Assembly (NCBI GenBank): GCA_903845215.1
Contig: CAIMWI010000069.1
Span: 1-37,989 of the forward strand
Direction of reading: 5' to 3'
Source of the DNA: an uncultured Rhodobacterales bacterium
GTDB lineage: Bacteria; Pseudomonadota; Alphaproteobacteria; Rhodobacterales; Rhodobacteraceae
Length of the DNA stretch: 37,989 bases
Part shown: in pieces, positions 13,701 to 22,700 of the stretch
Layout: each line of letters starts with the position of its first letter
Numbering within the stretch: the stretch's first letter is position 1
Notes under the pieces: model-generated
Told to the model about the DNA's origin: nothing
The model's input: the letters and a program-made list of their open reading frames with translations, nothing else
The model's database searches: none
Made by a program: the position numbers and the translations under genes

Positions 13701-16700
13701 AAGGGCAGTCGACCCGAACCAATCAGTCGATCTCGGTCAATTGGCTGGCGGTCACCGCAGGCGTTCACATTTTGCCCGGCGGACGTATCGTCGAGGCGGG
13801 TCGGCGCGAAGTGAATCAGACCGCGCAGACAGTTAACTTCGAGTCAAGCTTCACCCAAGTGCCTGTCGTGCTGACATCGGTTATGTCACGCGCCGCATCT
13901 GGGGCCGAAACGGTCGACTCTGATGCCTATGCCATTGGTCTCAACAGCATGTCGGTCCGTCTGAAAGAGGCGGATGCTGGCAACAACAGCGTTGTCACAG
14001 AAACACTTGGTTACATTGCGATTTCTTATGGGACCGATGCTGCAACCGGTTCGATCTTGTTGTTTGACGGCACCCTGACACCGACGGCGAAGAGTTTCGC
14101 CTTTGGCCAACTGATTAGCAATGCGGTGGTCTTGGCGGATCGCCAGACGCTGAACGAATCCGACGCCGGACGCACGGTCATCACCAGCCTGGGGTCAACC
14201 TCGGTTTCGCTGGGCTTCGAAGAAGATGTTTACGATGGCTTCCATGCCGGTGAAACGGTTGGCGTCGTTGCGGTGCCGATGGGAACCTTCCCGATATCGG
14301 CGATCAATCCGAACCACACCGAAGTGATCAACGTGGGCGACCGCGTGACGGTCGAGCGCGATGGCAGCATTGAAATCTATCTCTATCAAGGGCTGAACAG
14401 TGCACCGATCGACCTTGTCGCAACGGATTATACCGACACCAGTTTGTGGAAACTGCAGACCGATGCGGCAACCCTGACCGGGTATCTGTCGCTGACAACC
14501 ACCAGTGGCGGCGTTATCGAAAGCGGGCGCGATGTGTCGGTACGCACCGGCGGCGGCGCAGATGTGCTGACCATCGGCGGGACGATCACGGCAGGCCGCG
14601 ACGCACTGATCCAGACGGATCAAGGTGCAGACCAGATGACGACAAGCGCGCGAATCCTTGCGGGCCGGAATCTGGCGATCGAGGCTGGCGGCGGATCTGA
14701 CAGTCTGGTGTTTGGGGCGGCGCTTGTGACCACCACGGGCACATTGACCGTTGACCTGATGCTGGGCAACGAAACCACTTCGCCCCCGTCACCCAATCGT
14801 CAAACCTTGACCATGACCTCTGGCGGAATGACGGCTGGAACGCATCTTTTGTTGAATGCCTCGGGCACGGTCGGTGCGGACATCACGCTGTTGGCGAATG
14901 CCACTGCGGGTGACAACTTGACCTTCCAGACCGATCGCGGCGCAGACATCGTGACGATCACCGCCAATGTTCAGGCCGACAATGTCGTCATGAGCCTTGG
15001 GGCAAACAACGACCGACTGGCGGTGACCGGTATTGTGACATCGACGGGCGGGACGGATTCGACCACCTCGTCCAGTGCGACTTATGGCGATATCACCTTC
15101 GATTTCGGCAACGATGCTGATGCCGTTGATACCTTGATCTTGGTCGGATCTTTGAATGCCAAGCGTGACCTGCGTGTCTTGAAGCTGCCCGAAACGACCT
15201 ATTCCATAGACTTGGGCAGTTCTTTCACCAAGAAGGTCTTCAAGAACGACACGGTGACATTGAACAGTTCGTCGGGTGCGATGATCTATCGCTACATCGG
15301 GCTTGCGGCTGCAACCGTCGACCTGAACGACACCTCGATCTACACAAACAAGGCCACTTGGCTGGCCGTCGACAACTTCTCGGAAAACTCCGGCTACTTG
15401 ACGGCAAATCTGTCGGGCAAGGGTAGCGTTGTGGCTGGCCGCGACATGCTGGTCTGGACGGGTGGCGGTGAAGACCTTTGGAACACCGTCGGGACGATGA
15501 CAGTTGACCGCAATATCATGTTCCGCATGGACCGCGGACTTGACCGTTTCATCACCACGGCCGACATCGTAACCGAGACGGGTTACATAGCGTTCCAAAT
15601 GGGGGACAGCCCGGCCACTGATCGCGGTCCTTTCGCTCCGAAAGACGCCGAGCCGCAACAGGTCATCTTCGATAAGAAGGCCGTTGTCACGGCCGGGACA
15701 GACTTTGTTGTCTCCTCGAAAGCGCAGGGCGACTTTGTCTTGCTGGCAACGGGTGCCGTCAGTGCTGGCCGCGACATCTCTATCCAATCCGAGGATGGGC
15801 GCGACCTTTACACCTTCGTTCAGACCCTGACCGCTGGACGCAACCTGCTGGCGCAAAGCGGAATAGAGACTGACAAATTCATCGTCGGTAAGGGCATCGA
15901 AGCGACCGAAGGGTGGATCAAAGTTGATCTCGATATCGGCAACGAGCGCGATCTAAGCTTGCCGCAGGTTTTCGAAGTGACCGAGGGGCCAATCACAGCC
16001 GGCACTAGCCTGTTGATAACGGCAACCGGCAAAAGCCCGGTTGAGATTACTGCGACGGGGCCTGTCACCACGGGAACCTCTGCAACGATCAGCACCGGAT
16101 CGGCCAATGACACGCTGTCGTTCACGGGCGCAGTCTCGATCGGCACTGATCTGAGCGTTTTCACCTCTGCGGGGGCGGATTCTGTCTTGTTCGACGGCAC
16201 GGTGACGACGGGCGGCCTGACCTTGATCAACCTTGGCAGCGGCCCTGCTTCGGCATCATCGGGGGGGGCAAGCGTACAAGATATCCTGTATGTGACCGAC
16301 GACCTGACGGCGGGAACCTCGATCAGCCTGATCAAGACGGGCACAAATTCTGCTTCAATCACGCTGGATGGCAAACTTGTTGCGGGCAGCAGCATTCAGG
16401 CAAGCATGGGCGGCGGTGACGACGTGCTGCTGTTTAACGACACCGTCACAGCGGGAACTGAGCTAAGCGTTGCCACCGGTGGTGGTGTTGACTCTGCGAC
16501 CTTCGTCAAGGCGCTGCGCTCTATCGGCGGTGATATGCTGTTTGACTTCGGTCAGGTTACGGCCAATCGGTCCTTGCTGGTCTTGTCTGACACGGTACGT
16601 TCGGGCGGCGATCTGACGCTGACCAACACAGGTGCTGGCGGTTTGACGGCGACGATTGCCATGGCTGTTACGGTAACCGGCGATATCACGATCGACACCG

Positions 16701-19700
16701 GCGATGGCTACGACGTCATTGATAGCAAGGCCGTTGTCACATCTGGCGGTGATCTGACGATCACGATGGACGGTGGCGGCGATGCCATCCGAGTGGCGTC
16801 CACCGCGAGTTTTGTGGCCGAGGGTGATGTCAGCATCAATATGGGCGACTTTGACGGCATTGCCGACGAAGTGGCCCTTGGCGGCGCTGTGACCGCAGGC
16901 GGCGCGATGCACCTGTCCAACAAGGGTTCCGGGGGAACGGCCTTTAAACTTGATGGCGCCAATCTGACTGTTGGCAAAGGTGGCCTGTTCATCGATTTCG
17001 GGGATTCAAACGACAGTGCCAGCCTGACAAATACCACCATCACCAGTGCTGGCGGGATTACCATGGATCTGGGCGCAGGCGATGACCTCTTGCAGATCAA
17101 GAATACTGTCCTGACCGCTGCCGGTGATCTGACCCTGCGCTTTGGCGTTGGTGACGACACGGTGACTGTGCAGGGGGCAACCTTGTCAGCCGAGCGTGAA
17201 ATCTTCGATCTGGCCGATGGCGACGACATCGTTGTGCTGACGGATTTGGCAGCGCTTCACGGTGCGGCAAGCATCCTGGGCGGTGCGGGTGCTGATACGA
17301 TTGCAATCATTCGTCTTCCAAGCCAGCAATCGGGCGACACCTTGACGATCGATGGCGGCCAAGGGGCGGATACGGTTGTCATTCAAACCTTCGGCAGCTT
17401 GTCCGGCGTTGGCATCACCTATGACATCGCGGTGCGCGACACTGCCTCTGGCAAGTCGGCGGCTGATACGCTTGATATCCGTGGCACGGATGACCCTGAC
17501 CTGTTCTTGGTGCGCGACGGCGCGGTGGCCTTGCGCCACGGCACCTTCGTCCAACTGGAAGACGGCACTCTGACAGGCGGCCAAGAACGCATCCTGTACG
17601 ATTCCGCCCAAGAAGGTTTGTGGCTGCGCAGCTTCGGCGGGGCCGATTTTGTGGCACTGGACGATACATCGACCGCAACCTTGGTCGATTCCGGCGCGGG
17701 CAACGACTATTTGCGCGTTGGACAAGTCTACGCTGAAAAGCCAGCTGTAAGCCTGTCGCAAGGTGGCGTCACTTTGTCGGGGGTGGCCACACGGGCCGTT
17801 TCGGGTGGCTGGTTGTCTGAAGGCGTGTCGCATACCACGCTGTTAAGCGCCGGGGACGAGGATGACCGCATCGAGGTCAACGCCAACCTTGGGGACATCA
17901 AGATCGAAGCCGATGCCGGCAACGACGCTGTCACGGTTCGCAGTTTTGCGGCTGCGGATGGTTCGGGCGCGCTGATGAATGGCACAGTGTCGATTGCTGG
18001 AGGAGTGGGCAGCGACTCTGTCAGCGTGCGGGGCACGGATGGGTCCGACACCTATCTGGTCGAGGCCGCGCTGATGCGTGGTGCAGGCCGCAGCATTGCC
18101 CTTTCGGCAAGCACCGAAATCATCCGCCTTGATGCGGGTGCAGGCAATGACACGGTCAACGTCAATGCGACCCTCGCGAACACCTACACCGAAATCCTTG
18201 GTGGCCTTGGTTCAGATCGGATGTCGGTTGGGGCTGCGGTAACGGGCCTGCGCGCCTCTGGGGCGGAAGCACCGGCGGCCGTCACTGTGGAAGTGACTGA
18301 GGATGCGGCATGGTTTGTGGCAAACCGTGGCCCTGCGGCGGTGACCACATTGGCTGTGACGGCGCTTTCCGTCGAAGGCCCGCGCAAACTGGAAGCCATT
18401 GATGGGGCGCTGCGCTTTGACGGGGCAGGTCAGACAGCGGATGCCTTCGGTCGACCGCTGACCATGGCGGACGAGACAGTTGCGCGTGGCGTGACAGTGT
18501 CGGTGGGCGATGACACCTTAGCGCTTGACCGGCTGACCCTGCGTTCGGATGCGGGCAACACACAAAGCGGGGCGCTGAACACGGTTACTCTTAGCGGCCG
18601 CGTCTTCCAGCAGATCACCGGACTGGACCAGCCCGACAATGGGGTAACAATCCAGACAGCATCGGGTGCGCTGACCCAAGCCAAAGGCATTTTTGCCACG
18701 GCGGTGGAAGTGACTGAGATCTTGCTTGGCGCTGGCAAGGACAGCTTCGCCTTTGGCAACTTGGCGCAGTCATCCGACAATGTCACGGCCACGCAATTGG
18801 TTGTTCTGCAGGCTGGCGGCGGAGATGACGCCATCAACGCATTGTCGGTGTTGGGGCAACAGGCGCTTGTTCTGTACGGGGATGGCGAACGCGGCGAGAC
18901 AGCTTATGGGGCGACCAAGCCTGTCGGTGTGGATACGTTTGATCTGTCCAAACAGGCGTCTGGGGTGATCCTTGTCGATGGCGGTGCAGGCAACGATTCA
19001 ATCCTTGGCGGTGCTGGAACGCTTGTTGCGCTGGGCGGCGAAGGTGCAGACACCCTGCAAGGCGCGGCCGGTGCAAGCATTCTGGTCGGCGACGCCACTT
19101 TGCTGCTGGATCGTGCGACGGCCACTGTGCGGATCGATACCGCAACAAGCACGGGCAATGACCGCTTGACGGGTGGCACGGGCACGCAAATTCTGGTGGG
19201 CGACACCTTGGTGTCGGACTCTTTCGCAGTGGCGACCGTGCGTCCGCTAAGCCTTGCCTCTACCGGTGTCGGCGGTGCTGACATCATCTCGGCTGTCAAT
19301 ACTGCAGCCATCATCCTTGCCGGTGGCGGATCTGACATTGTCACGGCAGTGGGCGCTCAGATCATTATGGGCGATACCGGCACGGTGACCCTGTCGGCCG
19401 CCGGCCGCGTGCTGCGCGCCGTTTCGGACGGCGCAGCAGGCGGCGGTGTCGACACCATCACTTTGGCCGCTGCGGGCGGGGTGGTTGTTGGCGGCGATGG
19501 CGCGGATGTCATCTCGGCCACGGGCGGCATCAACGTCCTTGTGGGCGACGATGGCGATATCACTTTCGCCGCCACAGGCGCTGACCGCGTGGAATCCATC
19601 TGGTCAACCCGATCCGGCGCAGACACAATCACCGGCGGCGCAGGCCGTGACGTGATTTTGGGCGGTGGCGGTGCGGACGTTATCACGACGGGCGAGGGCG

Positions 19701-22700
19701 ACAACATCGCCTTCGGCGACCATGGCATCCTATCGGGTCTTGCGGCACATATCGCCGCAAGTCTGACCTTGCCGAAAGAGGGCGGCAGCCTTGTGATCCT
19801 CGCCGCTGCCTCTGATGACAGCATGGGCGGTGGTGATCAGATAACCGGTGCCGGCGGGCGTGACCTGCTGATTGGCGGTCAGGGCAGTGACGCACTCTTC
19901 GGTGGTGCCGGAGCAGATGACATCCTGGGCGGTCACTTCATCGATATCGCCCGTCAAGATGTCCCCACGCTGGCTTTGGCCGACGGCGACAACGTGATTG
20001 ATGCCGGTGCGGGCGATGACGTGGTCTTGGCCGCCCATGGCCTTATCCAGATCAGCGCCACTGGCTTTGATGCCAGACTGCGTGACGCCGGCGGGTCGGC
20101 TGCAGCCGATCCAACCGGGCGTCTTGCGCGCCGCATCCTATCTTATGCCGATCCGCAAGCAACCGCGGGACGCTACGGGGCCAGCATCGTCGCAGGTGGT
20201 GCCGGCAACGATATGTTGTTCGGCGGGGCTGGCAACGACTTGCTTCTTGGCGACCAAACGCTTGTTTTCGCAGCCGGCGGTACGCTTGATCCGAAGGTTG
20301 GGGCCAATCCCTCTGTCCTGACCGGCCGTGCAGCTTACGACTATCTGCTGGCGACCAAATCCACGGCATGGACATCGGTGCGATCGGCCACGACGACAGG
20401 CGCGCAGTCTTTGATGCAGCGTTCGGTCGAGGGCGGAAAAGAGTGGCTCTTTGCTTCGGTCGCTGCCGCAGATGGTGGCGCAGGCGAGTTGGTGATCGTG
20501 CGCATGGGTGCGGGCGGACTGCCAGCGACCCCCGGCGCGGATTACATCGAAGGCGGTGCCGGCGACGACGTTCTGATCGCTGGCGCTGGCGCCTCTGACC
20601 TGATTGGCGGCAGTTCTAAAACCTTTGGTGCGCAGATCTCGTCAACGACGGCGGCGAAACCTGCGGCACGTCTGGCTGGGGCTGATATCATGATGTCAGG
20701 CAATGCCGATCTGCAAACGGCACCGGCGACAGGGTCTGCCCTTTTGTCGGGCAATGGTGACATCTGGAAGATCGTGAACGGCAACCAATTCGCGACCGCC
20801 GGATCTGTCAGCGGTGTTGCGCAGGCGATCATCAAGCGCGCCATTGAAATTGCCGAGACCGAACCTGACCCTGCGATGATCTCGCGGCTCTTTAGTGCCT
20901 CCAAGGGCGACTATGTGGTTGCAACGCAAGTCGGCGACCGGACCTATGGCGACCAGTCCTCCGGACGGCTGGGTGCCAACGGCGCTGGGCAAAGTACCGT
21001 TGTGACCAGCCGCAAGGTTGATCTGACCCAACTGGTCAACGTGATTGATCGCAGTGGCCCGCAGATCAGCGCGGTCGGCTTTGATGCGGCGGCAGTGGCC
21101 GTTGCGCCCTCGGCGGCTAAAAATGCCAGTTCGAACGCCACAGGACCGCTTTATCTGTATAGCGCGGCCACGGGCGGATTTACGTCGGCCACGCCGACAA
21201 AACGGCCTGTCACCGCCGGAGCAAATGGTGTCACCGACGTTGCAACAACATCGACCGCGGGCACAGGCTATTTCTACGTCGAGGACACGGGTGCTGTCTG
21301 GTTCTACGGCAGCGTCCCTGTCTCGGGCGGCGGTGGCGGCACAGGCGGCGGCACGGGTGGTGGTGGCACAGGTGGCGGTGGCACGGGCGGAGGTGGTGGC
21401 ACCGTTGACCCCAACATCGTTGCCGTCGGCATGTCTGGCAAATTCACCATCACACCGGCAGAAGTCGGCAAGGCCGTGCGCGTCGAGTTCGGGGCCACGA
21501 TCACCAACGCTGTCGTGGCACTGACCGGCACGCAATCGAACGGCGATCCCTATACCTTGCGGATCGTTGATCGCGACACGACCGGTTTCTCGGTGATCTT
21601 GGACGAGTGGGAGTATCAAGACAACACGCGCTCTGCCAGCGAGACGATCAACTGGATGGCCGTTCAGGCCGGCGTCTATCAATTGGCCGACGGGCGCATG
21701 CTTGAGGCTGGCACCATGGTGACGGATGCGAAGGGGGCCAATCTTGCCTTCACGGCGAAGTTCGCCGGCACGCCTGTGCTGATGACATCGGTCATGTCGA
21801 ACTACCGCCCCGAAGCCGTTCATAGCCGTCTTGCCTCGGTCAGCGCGACCGGTGCAAACGTGGTGCTGGAAACCGAAAAGGCCCGTGCTGGCCAATCGGG
21901 CAAGGAATTGGTCGGATATATCGCCATTTCACAGGGTGCGGGTGTTCAACTGATCGCAGATGGGGTCGATTCCACCAAACGCAGCTTCAAGGTCAGTGGC
22001 ACGTTCTCGAACATGGTTGTTCTTGCCCAAGAACAAAGTTCCAAGGAAACGGATCCTGCGATCGCGAAAATTGCGGGCGCTACAGGATCAACGGTTCAAC
22101 TCTTCCTGGAAGAGGATCAATCGGTCACGCTTGATTCCTCGCACAAGAAGGAAAATCTTGGGGTCATAGGCCTTCAGGCGGGCACCGTCAGCGGTGCGCG
22201 CAAAGGTGACGCGGCTTATGTGCCAAAATCGGTGCTTGACCTGCTGAGTGCCGCAAACCCGACAGACGCTCCGGTTGTGGGATCGGCTGGGTCTATCAGT
22301 GTGGCGGCAGCTTCGGTTGGCAAGGCGATCCGCATCGAATTTGGCAGCCGGATTGAGAATGCCGTCGTTGTCCTGACAGGAACGGCAGCGCCCAGCGACG
22401 ATCCCTATACGCTGCGTGTTCTGACACGGGATGCGACAGGGTTCACCTTCATGGTGAAAGAATGGGAGTATCAAGACGGTACGCGCACCGCTGCAGTCAC
22501 GGTCAATTGGCTTGCCATGTCGGCTGGGGTTTACACCATGTCGGATGGCCGGGTCATCGAAGCCGGGACCATGCTGGCCGATGAAACGGCCGGCGCGGTT
22601 CGGTTCTCGACAGACTTCGTAGACGCACCGGCGGTGATTACCTCGGTCATGTCCGCCATCGACCCGACGGCAGTCGACTCAAGCCCGATCAGTGTGACGA

